DNA of 64,000 nt. Origin: Knoxdaviesia capensis (taxonomy: Eukaryota; Ascomycota; Sordariomycetes; Microascales; Gondwanamycetaceae). A model generated the notes under the pieces. The model was not told the DNA's origin and did no database searches. It worked only from the letters and a program-made list of their open reading frames with translations. Below are positions 22,672 through 34,305 of the stretch, one piece after another. The stretch lies in contig LNGK01000010.1 in the NCBI GenBank assembly GCA_001510575.1, positions 805,825 to 869,824 on the forward strand. Reading direction: 5' to 3'. Both the position numbers and the translations under genes were made by a program. Position 1 is the first letter of the stretch. Each line of letters begins with the position of its first letter.

Positions 22672-23269
22672 GGTTGCGGTTGGTTGTGGTCGTGATTCAG
22701 AAGTATCTGAGAGGGGTGCAACGCCCCCTAAACGAAACGGAAGATTTTCGGCGATGAAATGTGTGTCGTAAACACTAGAGGCGAGACACGCAGAAGGGAA
22801 AATCACGGGATGATTACGATAATAACCCAAAAGGTAAAGAAATGAAGAGTATAAATAGAGAGAAGCCAGCAATCGGCCTTCACGATGAATTATTGCGATG
22901 ATGATAATAATCTTCTTTTGTGTGTGGTGCTTGTGTCAGCGCCTTCCCAGTGGTGAAATTCACAGGTGTCGGTAGCTCCTGCCGCAGCAACGGTTTGTTT
23001 ATGTTTTCTTTTTGATACGCGTCAAGTGCCGCCATGTTTTTCGTTTTAGGGTTGTTGTGGCGTGCCCCGCGTGTGGCGCCTGTGGCGTTAGGGTGTACCT
23101 TGCATAAGCGCCCCTGGATCCCGACAGCACAGTCAAGCGAGTATAATACAAACATCTTCTCTTACCGTCAGTTATTGTTATCTAGCCACGCCATGTTCAA
23201 GTCGCAATGTCCGGAGTGATTCCTCTGGACTGTCTGACCCCCTCCCGGCCGTGAGGGTGGTTCCCTCGA
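22672..23269. promoter_or_regulatory. Upstream region of condensin gene
   Basis: This AT-rich region lies upstream of the minus-strand Cnd1 start. It includes TATAAATA near 22850 (plus-strand reading) and a telobox-like TTTTAGGGTT at 23044-23053. No gene is seen. Confidence 0.4.
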
Positions 23270-24830
23270 GGAACCTGGGGAGCCTCCAGAAGCAACCTGG
23301 ACCGAATTCAAGACGCTCGATACCAATGCTTTCCGCCGCATTCAAGCTACTCTCGGCACGAATGCCACTCTTCCATCACTAGGGTTCGTCTCCTCTATAT
23401 CGGAACAGCTACAGCAAGACGGGTTTATAGCCCGCGCACCGTATCGAGAAACATCGGCCCGAGCAGCCGAGTCAGCCGCTTCGGGGAGATTCTCGCGAGC
23501 CCGGACAAGTTGGTTTGCAAATGACACGCAGGGCCGGCGACGTTCTGATGCATGCAAAAGCAGCCGCGAGGCTGTGGACACCAATTTCGAGGCGGTGATT
23601 GTACTATTGATAGACTTTCCCGCCGAATCTTCTGTGATGGCTGCCCCGACCATCTCACCCAAGATCGCCTCTCTCAAGGATTCTGCTAGTCAGTACAGGC
23701 TGGGAGATGCCTCTTTATTCTTGAAGGCCTCGATGAGATCCCTGGAGAATGGGTGCATGGCGAAGATTAGGCTCGCTTATAGGCCGTCAACTTAATTAAC
23801 AAAACGTCATTACAAATCGTCCCCGCAGTATGCTGCTAGACACTATCCGGGACATCGATATGAAGAAATAGTCGGCTTCAAGAACTTCCAAATCGAGAAA
23901 TACATTGCCAGGAATCAACCTCAAGAAAATGCCACTGCTATCAGGAAACTTTCTAAAAGCCAACCAATGATTCGAGATTGCGCTTCTCTCGGCTCAGCGT
24001 TCGTTCGTCTAGTGATGCACTCTGTGAACGAAGTTCCTCTTCCATATCTCGAAACGAAGCAAACCCGACAGCCAAAGAATCTCGGAAAGTTGAAATGTCT
24101 GCATCATTCTCTCCAGCAGAAAGTCATTCAATGGGTCAAATCTGAACACCCAAACGAAGAATCGTCGTGCCTTATTGAGGGCAAGGAGCTTCCACACCAC
24201 CTTACCGATCTTGGCGTATAGCACCTGGAAGCTTGAAAATACGGATGGTGGTAATATCTGCGTCAAGACGATACGCCTAACTCCCGATAAATATCATCAA
24301 CACGATTCTGAAAATGGCTATTATTGCAGTAGAATAGGGGCCTCTTGATGATGTGTGTTCGGCAATCGAGTTCCCTAGATGACTTTCCAGAGGATACCGT
24401 CTCTGGCGTGATAGAGGTACTGGGCCATCAAGATGTCAAGTCACGAGGACGGCATTAAGGCTGTTGAGAGGTTCTTCGCCATATTCCAGAGGAACCTCTT
24501 CTGCTGCTCGTCAAGCTTCTTGAAGATAACGACAGTGTGATCCAAAGAAATGCGAAGTATATCCTTGAGAGGGTACTATTTCATACCAATGACGACTCCT
24601 CTCAATATGTTCCCTACAGCATCTGTGCAGCAATCATCGAATTGACACCTTCCGCCATCCTGAAGGTGCAATAGGACGCAATATGGTTGATACAAACCGG
24701 CCTAACCATTCGGAAATCAGCTTTTCCATTTATACTTGAAGATCTTGATCATGCAGACTCAAACATCAAAACATTTCCACATTTAAGTGAGGTTTTGGAG
24801 CTCAGAGCAATATCTGTGTTGCAATAGAAG
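23270..24830 (+). pseudogene. Relic of a HEAT/ARM-repeat protein gene
   Basis: No frame is continuous, but several plus-strand fragments look like decayed HEAT repeats. At about 23640-23760 the fragment has I-S-P-K-I-A-S-L-K-D-S-A. From 24468 it reads E-V-L-R-H-I-P-E-E-P-L-L-L-L-V-K-L-L-E-D-N-D and then I-Q-R-N-A-K-Y-I-L, a clear helix-turn-helix repeat, before a stop near 24674. Stops and frame changes separate the pieces. The region is AT-richer than the live genes, as expected for an old or mutated copy. HEAT arrays of this style occur in fungal NLR-like and scaffold proteins; the parent family cannot be fixed. Boundaries are approximate. Confidence 0.5.
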
Positions 24831-25789
24831 ACCTTCCGGGCCTGGCCTGCAGTCCACTGGGCGTGTTCTCCGACCCAATCGGTATTACACTTTAGGGGCG
24901 AGACATAATATGGGAAGGGTGGGATGAACAGTGTTGGAGACGAGTACAGGATGCACAGAAGAAGAGGTGGATTGGCCACCCCCACGCAGACAGCGTGTAG
25001 CTTAACCGACTCCATGCCAAAATAACTGATGTTGTTTTGCTCCGATCCGCAACTCTTGTTGTTTGATTTCGAACTTGTTTTTATTTATTTATTTATTTAT
25101 TTCTTCCTTTCACTTGTGTGTATTGTAATGCCTGCTATCATGAGAATATACTGATTTACTCTGATCTTACTACGAGGCAAATCTCGCCGGTGTAACCACA
25201 TCAAAGACGATTCAGACGGTCGATCCTGGCTGCATATGAAATGTCGGGATTGACCCCGGCCCCACTTTTACCCCGGACGGAACCTCGGAGCTTGTTGCGT
25301 TTTAGGGTTCAACCCATTTTTGTGAGGGCTTATCTATACGGAAGATAGTGGGGCAACTGCCCACCTGTATAACCACTTTTATAGAAGGCCCTTGCGCTGT
25401 AAACTCGCCGTTATAGGGAAAGTGCGCGCTGTAATCACTATCATGTTTACTGTAGCGACCGCTGTAAACACGGATTATCCCCCCTGTAAAGCCCCGCCAC
25501 CAAAACAATCAACAAACTCATTCAACCACACACTTTAGAGAGAAACGCGGTTTACATTGTACTGAACGCGATTAGAAAAAAAACCCCAGACCTTCAAAAT
25601 TCCCAATTCCAGACATCACCCGATTTGTTTGACACAACAACCGTGTTGATTTTCCCATGAACACTGTTGTTTTTTTCTTTTTCCTGCCGATGTCAATTGG
25701 ACTTTCTCTTCCATTCTGTTTCTCCCAACTTCACACTTCTCTTCCGCCGCTTCCCACCTGAATTCACCACACCCAATCGACAACCCATC
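24831..25789. other. AT-rich spacer with recurring CTGTAA words, upstream of the CDC7 gene
   Basis: A TTTA run lies at 25079-25103. At about 25390-25490 GCTGTAA or CCTGTAA recurs four times in GC-flanked settings, reminiscent of subterminal repeats of small DNA transposons, but no terminal inverted repeat or target duplication was identified. The last 200 bases form the pyrimidine-rich leader of the kinase gene. Confidence 0.4.
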
Positions 25790-27346
25790 ATGGCCGGCGC
25801 CACCACCGGCTCATCACGGCAGGCGGCCGACGGCTTCATGATCCACCAGGACGTGGTGCACACCGAAGCCACCGAGATCGACGAGGACGACATCCGTATG
25901 GACGACGAGGACGACGACGACGACGAGGACGAGGACCAGGTGCTCGACAACGCGTCGTACACGTCGTCGTCGGACTCGGACGACGAACCGATTGACGAGA
26001 CGGTTCAGCGGGACATTGAGAAGCTTCAGGACAGCTTCCCGGATTTCCGGGACAACTACCGGCTAATAAAGCGGATCGGCGAGGGTGAGTTGCGGTGCCG
26101 GGTGGTTTTCTGGCGGTATCGTGACACCCCGACAGTGGGGGATGACTAACCCGTGTTTCTCTCTCCAGGAACCTTCTCGACCGTGTACAAGGCCGAAGAC
26201 CTCCGATACAACGACTATGTGAACGACTGGGACCCCGAAGCCGACGTGAACAAGTGGACCCCGGAATCCGCCGCCTCTCACGGCCAAGCCGGTGGTCGCG
26301 TGGCGGCCCCCTCCCCGCGGCCCAAGTTCGTGGCCGTCAAGAAGATCTACGTGACATCCAGCCCGATCCGCATCTACAACGAGCTGGACCTGCTGTACGA
26401 CCTGCGCAACTGCCCGTCGGTGTGCCCGCTGATCACGGCGTTCCGCCACACCGACCAGGTGGTGGCCGTGCTGCCGTACTTCCGCCACTCCGACTTCCGC
26501 GACTACTTCCGCAAGATGACCGTGCTCGACACCGCCATCTACCTGCGGTCGCTGTTCACCGCGCTGCAGGCCGTGCACGAGCACCAGATCATCCACCGCG
26601 ACATCAAGCCGACCAACTTCCTGTACGACCCGGCGTCGCAGCGCGGCGTGCTGGTCGACTTTGGCCTGGCCGAGCGCGAGGGCGTCGAGACCAAGCCGTG
26701 CCTGTGCCACGAGCCGGCCGATGTGCGCCGCCGCCGCATCGAGGCCAGCGCCGCGTCGCTGGCCGGCCCGCAGCAGGGCTACCCGAAGGAGGACACGCGG
26801 CCGTCGCGCCGGGCCAACCGTGCCGGCACGCGCGGCTTCCGCGCGCCCGAGGTGCTGTTCAAGTGCACCGAGCAGACGACCAAGATCGACATCTGGAGCG
26901 CCGGCGTGATCCTGCTGACCATCATGAGCAAGCGCTTCCCGTTCTTCAACAGCACCGACGACGTCGAGGCGATGATTGAGATTGCCACCATCTTCGGCTC
27001 CAAGGAGATGAAGAAGGCCGGCCTGCTGCACGGCTGCGTGATGGAGACCACCATCCCCACCATCGGCTCGCACGGCTTCAACCTCGAGAAGATCATCCTG
27101 TGGTCGACCTGCCGCACCGAGGGCGGCAAGGACGGAAAGGGCACGCCGCTGACCGCCGACGAGAAGCTGGCCATCGAGTTCCTGCGCCGCTGCATGACGC
27201 TCGACCCCTCCAAGCGCATCAGCGCCGCCGAAGCGCTCGACCACGAGTTCCTGCAGATGCCGCTGGTTGCGGAGGCTGCCGCGACTGCTGCGGCCGCTGC
27301 CGCTGCCGCCGCCGACGACGACGAGATCGATATTGTGCAGGCGTAG
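25790..27346 (+). CDS. cdc7: Cdc7/Hsk1 kinase (catalytic subunit of DDK)
   Basis: Two exons (25790-26084, 26169-27346) encode 490 aa. A very acidic N-terminal region (about 25-75, Asp/Glu runs) precedes the kinase domain. The kinase signatures are I-G-E-G-T-F-S-T-V-Y (glycine loop, spanning the splice junction), V-A-V-K-K-I (ATP lysine), H-R-D-I-K-P-T-N-F-L (catalytic loop), V-D-F-G-L-A-E (DFG) and G-T-R-G-F-R-A-P-E-V-L (activation segment end). The inserts around these motifs and the family match to Cdc7 identify it as the kinase that, with Dbf4, phosphorylates Mcm2-7 to fire origins. The C-terminus has an alanine run followed by an acidic end. It is convergent with RPL28. Confidence 0.93.
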
Positions 27347-28399
27347 ACCGACTGATTACACTACCATCACACCGGCGTACGAAGGGCGAGGGGGGGTTTT
27401 CCACGGGGTGTTTCGTTCGGGTTCTGCTTTCTTTCTTGTCTTTTTTCCCTTGGTTCTTTTCGTTGGACCAAGGTTTGGCGTTTGACCGTCGGCCTGCTGC
27501 TTTGACTCGCGTTTGCTTTTTCTCCGTCCTGGCATTCCAACTTCTGGCCGCCCGTTTATCCTGCTGTCTCGCGCATTGCCCCGTTCAGCTCGGCGTCTTT
27601 AGGGTCGTGTAATCATAGTTCTTGGCTGGGGCTCTCAATCGGGGTCTCTGGCTCACATGGCTAACATGAATAAAACTCGTAAAACTATTTCCTGGCTTGT
27701 GTTTCGGTGTGTGTGTTCATGTCTGAGAGGAGCAATGATGCTGTTTGTAAACAGATGGTGGGGTTTCGATAGACAACCCTAGAAGGCACAACTAACCCTA
27801 GCGAATATCTGTATTGGCGTTACACCAACACATCTTCACACTACATACAGCACGAATCACATCGATGAAACAGATCAGCTGGTTTTTTACGTGTTTTTTT
27901 TCATTGATCATGGTTGTAAGTGTATTGAAGACGCAACTCCTTTTTGATACCAAGGTACAATGCGATAGAACCCAGCCGTTTCCGGCCTCGAGAAGCCCCC
28001 CAGAAAGAAAAAGGGTGAAGAGAGCGGGTGTATGTATCTTCTTCTCTCTTGTTCTCCCTGAACTCTCGATGAGCGTGTGTAAAACCGAAATCAAAGAGAC
28101 AAAAGCGTACTGATGAAACTCCCTTTCTTTTTTATAACAGCCCACGGCAATTCCGAATTTCCGATTCCAAAAGCCCAGAAAAAAAAACATCAATAACAGT
28201 AGAAAAAATAGAAAATGTCGTTTCCCATCCCCGCAGAAAAACACAAAACTTGTGAAGTAGACAGAGAGAAGGGCAAGAAGACGTGGACATTAAACGGAAG
28301 AGAGGGGGGGAGAGAAGGGTGTGGAAAAAAAGAGAAAGAGACCGCCCAATGTTGTGGCTTCTATATTGGAATGTGTTTCTGTTCTTTTCCGTGCTTGCT
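27347..28399. other. Spacer between convergent CDC7 and RPL28 genes
   Basis: This contains the 3' untranslated regions of both genes, A-rich stretches on the RPL28 side and an AACCCTAG word near 27794. Small open frames lack support. Confidence 0.6.
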
Positions 28400-29543
28400 T
28401 TACGCAACCAGCTCAACAACACCACCGGCCTCGGTGATCTTCTTCTCGGCCAGCTTGCTGACCCATCTCGCGCGCACCACCAGGGGGACTTCGGGGAGGA
28501 AGCCCTTGCCGAGGACCTTGGAGTAGCCGAGGGGAAGGAGGTCGAGAACGGGCGCGGTGTCCTTCTTCTCGCCGGAGATGTAGGATTGTCTCATCTCCTC
28601 AGGAACCAGAGACCACAGCTGAGAGCGGAGAGAAGATGTTAGTATGCGGTGGCTTGAATGGGGTGAAATTGTAACGGCTGCAGCGGGAGTTCATCGATGT
28701 CGTATCTAGCACAGGCACTCGCAAGTGGAAGAAACAGGGTTGATTGGTGGCGTTCGTCGTTCGACATCGGCTGATTCCCACTCGCGCGGGAGAGGCAAAC
28801 TTCGTCGAGCAGTCGTCGCGTATTGAGGAAGGGCTCGGTGCATAATATTCGCCAAAGAAACAATAGGTGGGTTCTTGTATGTACCTTGTCAACGTTGATG
28901 ACGGGCTTCCAGAAGTGGTTCTGCTGCTTGTGGTAGTATCTCATACCAACTTTACCGAAGTAACCGGGATGGTATTTCTGTAGAAACGGTCAGTATGTCA
29001 GTTCGAATCGTCGGGGTCGTCGGGGTGGGTGGGCTACTTGCATCCATGTTGGTGCGGTGGCTGTAGAAGAAGGCATGTTAGCAAGATCAAGGGCCTATAA
29101 AGAGTGGCAGAGGTTTTGAATGGCGGTAGTAACATACTGGTGCATACCACCGGCAAGACCACGACCACCGGGGTGTTTCTGTAACGAGTCTGTTAGTATT
29201 TCCATGTTCTTCCGTTGAACTATCTCGTCGTCGTGTGTCCATCGAGGGACATCGTTCGGAAGGGTATCATACGCGGTGCTTGCCGACACGACCGTTACCG
29301 GCCGAGACGTGGCCCCGGCTGTTGAAGAGAAAAGAGGTTCAGTGGTTAGCTAGCTGATCGGGTGCTCAAGTTGACTGTCTTCTTGCCAACTATCATGAGA
29401 TGCGCCGAAAAAACTTCATTCCCCCGCCGCCCAGAGTCAAACAACGCGGAGACGGCAGGAACAACGACGAAGCATCGACAGATGCGTAAATCCACGACAG
29501 GAACAACATACTGCTTCCGGGTCTTCGAAAATCTGGTAGGCAT
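28400..29543 (-). CDS. 60S ribosomal protein L28 (uL15, formerly L27a)
   Basis: Six exons (29543-29512, 29318-29273, 29178-29138, 29060-29042, 28977-28885, 28618-28400) give 149 aa, the usual family length. The protein starts M-P-T-R-F-S-K-T-R-K, has the Gly/His-rich H-P-G-G-R-G-L-A-G-G-M-H-H-H segment, and ends E-A-G-G-V-V-E-L-V-A. uL15 is a core protein of the cytosolic large subunit. Five introns crowd the first half of the gene, common in fungal ribosomal protein genes. The fourth intron begins GCAAGT rather than GTAAGT: only this GC-AG boundary restores M-D-K-Y-H-P-G-Y-F-G. It shares a 496-bp divergent promoter with CHL1. Confidence 0.95.
28978..29041 (-). other. GC-AG intron in RPL28
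   Basis: The minus-strand donor is GCAAGT (29041-29036) and the acceptor TTTCTACAG ends at 28978, 64 nt in all. The alternative GT in AAGTAGCC shifts the frame and breaks a strongly conserved protein segment. Confidence 0.85.
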
Positions 29544-30039
29544 GGCGACTGTTGGATTGTGTGATGAGAAGGCGAAGATGTGTCCTGCTCAAAAAAGGTG
29601 TCGCTTTGGAGATGGGAGGAGAAGGAAAAGATTCAGGAAAAGTATAGCGAAGTATTCAAGGCCTCCAAAGATTGTGAGTGTGGAGCAAGGGTTGACTAAA
29701 CGAGAGCCCAGAAAAGTCAAAATTGTAGGGCTTGAGGGCTCCACGCACACACATTGTGGGCGAGCCCTAAGCAGGAAAATATTGCTGGGTTAGTCAGATG
29801 ACCGGGAAATTGTCGGGTGTGGGTCACGTTATCATGCACGTGGCTTCGTGTTCCCGAAAACGCCTGCATTCTTTTGAGCGCGTAGAGTGAAGGTTTTCCA
29901 CACGTCTGATTGGCTGATTTCGTGCTTATCAGTTATCTCTTCAACGCCGACTTCTTCTTCATTCAAATGGTCACGGCACACTGGATGTTTGAACATTGAG
30001 CTTTCATTCTCAATTAATTTCCCAGCGAGCTGTTTCATC
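29544..30039. promoter_or_regulatory. Divergent promoter between RPL28 and CHL1
   Basis: This 496-bp head-to-head spacer holds TAGGGCT at 29726-29732 and its reverse complement AGCCCTA at 29763-29769, an inverted pair about 30 bp apart. AGCCCTAA-type words are frequent near fungal ribosomal protein genes, so they more likely drive RPL28. No TATA box was evident. Confidence 0.45.
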
Positions 30040-32932
30040 ATGTCACCGGTGGCGGACACTCAAGCTGGGGAAGATCCCATCGACTTCCACCACCCCTACA
30101 AGCCGTACGATGTGCAGATCGACTTCATGAAAGCCGTGTACTCGGTGCTGGACGCCGGCGCCGGCCAGGTCGGCATCATCGAGAGTCCGACCGGCACCGG
30201 CAAATCGCTCTCACTGATCTGTTCCGCGCTGACATGGCTGCGGCGCCACAAGGCGCACGAGTTCGACGCCTCGGTGGCGGCGCTGCGGGCGACTGTCGCC
30301 GACGACGAGCCGGACTGGATCGTCGACCAGCTACTTGCGCGGAAACGCGATGAGCTGGCGCGGCGGTGGCGCGAGCGCGAGGACCGCTTGGCGAAGGTGC
30401 GGGCGCGGGAAAAGGCTCAGGAGCAGCGGGCGGCGAAGCGGCGCCGTATGGGAGCCGAGGGCCCGGTCCGGGCCGGCCGTGCCGACAAGCCCGGCGAGGA
30501 GGACGATTCCCGGTTTCTCCTGGATGACGTGGGTGACGGGGATAGCTCAAGTGCGGACCCGTTGTCTGGGTTGAGTAAGGAAACCAGAGAGTTGTTGGCA
30601 CAACTTGGAATGGGCGGGGGGCTGAAAAAGCAGGAAGATGAGCAGGATGCCGGGGACGAAGGGGTCAAGGAAAGTGCAGGATCTTTTTCCGGCTGCTCGT
30701 GGTGCTCCCTGTCAACGCTACTAACATGTGGATGGTGATAACAGATATTTTATGCATCGCGAACTCACTCACAACTCAGCCAGTTTATGGCGGAACTCCG
30801 GCGGCCAACGTTCCCATCAAGTATCCCCGACGCTCTTGGCGACGCACCCAAGTCCGAAGACGCGGAATCCGAGCAGGTCAAGGCACTCCCACTCTCGTCC
30901 CGAAAACACCTCTGCATCAACCCCGCAGTTCAACGGCTCAACTCAGTACAAGCCATCAACGACCGGTGCGCCGAGCTGCAGCAAGCAAAGAGCAAGGCGC
31001 GGTGTCCGTACATGCCATCAGACGAACTCCACACGCAAACGCACCAGTTCCGCGACACGGCCCTGGCAACGCTGCCGGACCTGGAAGACTTGCACCAGCT
31101 CGGCAAAACACTGTCGGTGTGTCCGTACTACGCCTCGCGCACCGCGATCCCCAGCTCGGAGATCATCGTGCTGCCGTACCCCCTACTCCTCCACAAGTCT
31201 GCGCGCGACGCTCTCGGTATCAAGCTTGACGGCAACGTGGTGATCATCGACGAGGCGCATAACATCATGGACGCCATTGCGGGGGTGCACTCGGCGCAGA
31301 TCCGCCTCAGCGAGCTGCGGCGTGCGCGTCAGATGATGGCGGTGTACGTGGGGAAGTTCGCCAAGCGCTTGAAGCCGGAGAACCGCGTCATGGTTGACAG
31401 TGTTGGGCGGGTGATTGCAGGTCTCAGCGAGTGGCTTGCGGAGACGGGGCAGAAAAAGGTAGGACTCTCACTGGCGTTCTTGGGGGGGTACACGAACACA
31501 TGCTGCGAACTGTAGTGTGCAAGTTTAGGGGGGTTGTTACTCGAACCTTGACTCATATTGATTGCTTGTCTGGCATGTTTGGTTCTTCGTCTAACCTGTC
31601 TCTCACTCGTCTTTCTAGACTGATCAGGGCATCGTCGACGCAAACGAGCTCCTCCAACGCCGAGGTCTGGACCAACTCAACCTGTACAAGCTGGTTCAGT
31701 ACATCCAAGAGTCCAAGCTGGCGTACAAAATCGAGAGCTACGTCACACACGTGGAAGAGCAGCAGAACGAGGCAAACGGCCGACCAACAGCCACCCCGGT
31801 CACACCGGCCACAAAGCTCGGCGCCAGCAGTCCCGTGCTCCACACCCTGGTGTCATTCCTCCTAGCCCTGACGAACCTGAGCTTCGAGGGCCGCATCTTC
31901 TTCCAGAAACTCGACGGCCCTGCCGCCGATATCGCGCTGTCGTACCTGCTGCTCTCGCCGACGCAGGCGTTCTCCAGCATTGCCAGCAGCGCGCGTGCGG
32001 TGATCCTGGCTGGTGGCACCATGGCGCCGTTCGACGACTACACGACGCACCTGTTCCCCACGCTGCCGCCGGAGAAACTCACCACGCTGTCGTGCGGCCA
32101 CGTGATCCCCCCGGCCAACCTGTGCGTGTGGACGCTGGCGCAGTCACGCACCACGCCGTTCGAGTTCAGCTTCCATAACCGCAGCGACGCCACCATGGTG
32201 CGCGAGCTCGGCCTCGCGCTGGTCAACATCTGCGGCGTTGTGCCCGACGGCGTCGTCGTGTTCTTCCCCAGCTACGGCTACCTCGACGAAGTGGTGCGCA
32301 TGTGGCAGGCCACGGGGCCCGACGGCGCGCCCAGCGTGTGGACGCGGCTGGCGGCGCGCAAGACAGTGTTTCGCGAGTCCAAGGGCGCGTCGAGCGACGA
32401 GGTGCTGCAGGCGTACTCCGACGTGATTCTCGCGCCGGCCGGGCAGGCGGCGGCTGGCAGCCCGGCGCGCGGCGCCATCTTGCTGGCGGTCGTCGGCGGC
32501 AAGATGAGCGAGGGCATCAACTTCTCCGACCGTCTCGGCCGGTGCGTGGTGGTCGTCGGCCTGCCGTACCCGAACATGCACTCGGCCGAGTGGCAGGCCA
32601 AGTCGGAGTACGTCGAGTCCACGGCAACCGCCCGCGCGGCCGCCATCGCCGGAACCACGCCGGCGCAGGCCGCCGCCGCCGGCAAGCTTGCGGCGCGCGA
32701 GTTCTACGACAACGCGTGCATGCGCGCGGTCAACCAGTCGATCGGGCGCGCGATCCGCCACCGCGGGGACTACGCGGCGATCATCCTGGCGGATCGCCGG
32801 TTCGGCACGCCGCGCGTGGCGCGCAAGCTGCCCGGGTGGATCCGCGAGGGCGTGGTGGCGGGCAGCGAGGCCAAGGGCATGCCGCAGCTCATGGCCGCGC
32901 TCAGCGGGTTCTTCCGGGTGGTTCGGACGTAA
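30040..32932 (+). CDS. chl1: ATP-dependent DNA helicase Chl1 (DDX11/FANCJ-like, Fe-S)
   Basis: Three exons: 30040-30663 (or -30669), 30745-31458 and 31619-32932, about 883-885 aa. Visible motifs are Walker A (E-S-P-T-G-T-G-K-S), motif Ia (I-F-Y-A-S-R-T-H-S-Q-L), four spaced cysteines for the Fe-S cluster (H-L-C-I-N, D-R-C-A-E, A-R-C-P-Y, V-C-P-Y-Y), the DEAH box (I-I-D-E-A-H-N-I), G-G-T-M-A-P, G-K-M-S-E-G-I-N-F and Q-S-I-G-R-A-I-R-H. Chl1 is an XPD-family 5'-3' helicase that supports sister-chromatid cohesion and fork stability in the nucleus. The ATG at 30040 is the first in frame with the conserved N-terminal D-F-H-H-P-Y-K-P-Y. The first intron's donor is unclear: GTCAAG at 30664, or a GA-type GAAAGT at 30670. 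Confidence 0.94.
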
Positions 32933-33109
32933 GTGGGCCGGTTCTAGGCTCGTTAGACACGACAGAGTTCACAGTTTCACTGATGGGCCCATGTTGGATT
33001 TTCATGATAATGATGTCTTACTATTACTATTAATATTATTATTAGGAGGAGTAGCCTGTCGTATCAAACATGCCATAAGCTAGTCACGCCTCAAAAGTCT
33101 TCCCACCAT

Positions 33110-34305
33110 CTACAGCGGGCGGTTGCGCTCAGTTGGCGGTGCTCGGCGGCGACGACCATGGGCCTGGTTGGCTCTGCACAGATGCGCATGGTAGGCACTG
33201 AGAAGGATGATCCCGCAACAGAATCCTATGGAAAAGTGGCAAAGAGCCTGGGGCTCGGTGGTGCCAAGCAGGCCATGCGCACTACAGAGTTCAAGCCCAC
33301 GCCACGGTTGTTAGTCCACGAGTATCCAACAAGACGGAACAGGGGAAGGGGAGTCACTTACACGCCTCTGAGAGTCCCGGCCACCACGCGGCCTGCACCT
33401 GTGGCGGCAACGCCGAGGACAGCGGCGGTGCGGGGGACCACATGCGCGGCGGTGCGCCAGACGCCCTTCAGCACCCACGGGACGACCTTCTGCATCTCAA
33501 CGGCGAGGCCGCACACAAGAATGAGCTGCAGGATGTTGTCGATCCGCTGCTGCATAGCGAGCGCGGGGTTCTCCACCACCTCCACCGGGGCGGGTGTGGC
33601 GGGCGCGGGCGCGGGCGCAGCGGCGGCGGCAGCGGCAGCGGCAGCATCAGCAGCAGCAGCGAGCGCCTCGGTCTGGTCGCGGATGATGGTGCGCTGCACG
33701 CCGATGGCAATCTCGCGCACGTTGATGATGCGGTCGCGGCGGTCGATGGCCTCGGCCTGCTGGGCGATCATGCTGGTCTGGTCCGAGGCCAACTTCATCA
33801 GCGCGCCGAGCTGGCCGTGCTGGTCTCGGATGAAGTCCTGCTGCTCGGCGACGAGATCCTTGAGCAGGCAGATCTCGTGGACCGCGTCTCTGGTGGCATC
33901 CTGCTCGAACGCCGCCGTCAGGTCGTCGATCTCGTCGATCTGGCCCCGGAAGGCCCCCGGGTGCGCGGTCTGCTGCTGGAGCGCTTCCTCCATCTCGGCG
34001 ATCTCATCCTTCTGCTGTGTAAAGGCGTCCGGGTGCTCGTCGGCTTCGTTGCTCTGCTGCTCAAGCGCCTGCGTCACCTCGTCGAGTTCGTCCGTCTGTT
34101 CTGTGAAGGCCGCCGGGGCGTTGTTGGTGGATCCCGAGGCGGCGGGAGAGCCCGGGGCCGGGTGGGGGGGCTGCGGGGCCATGGCCGGCGATGAGGGGGG
34201 GTTGGAGGAATCCAGAGAAGCAGAGGAGGGCCGGGAGGCAAAGTCGGTGTCGGCGCCACCTCCGGGGTGAACGACCTCCCAGCCTGGTTCCTGGCCGGAT
34301 CTCAT
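33110..34305 (-). CDS. Orphan coiled-coil protein with C-terminal hydrophobic segments
   Basis: Two exons (34305-33362, 33281-33110) encode 371 aa. The intron has a perfect GTAAGT donor, a GGACTAAC branch site and a CTGTAG acceptor, which supports a real gene. After a Pro/Ser-rich start, residues 66-140 hold three copies of an acidic, Gln-rich repeat of 24-28 residues (A-F-x-x-Q-x-D-E-I-x-E-M/V-x-x-A-L-x-Q-Q). Further coiled coil with paired Asp-Gln-heptads follows, then an alanine run at about 215-230, then hydrophobic stretches. Exon 2 adds a possible membrane segment (F-S-I-G-F-C-C-G-I-I-L-L) and a basic end. I recognise no family. The neighbouring orphan on the same strand has a similar layout, suggesting a related pair or shared origin. 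Function unknown. Confidence 0.6.
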
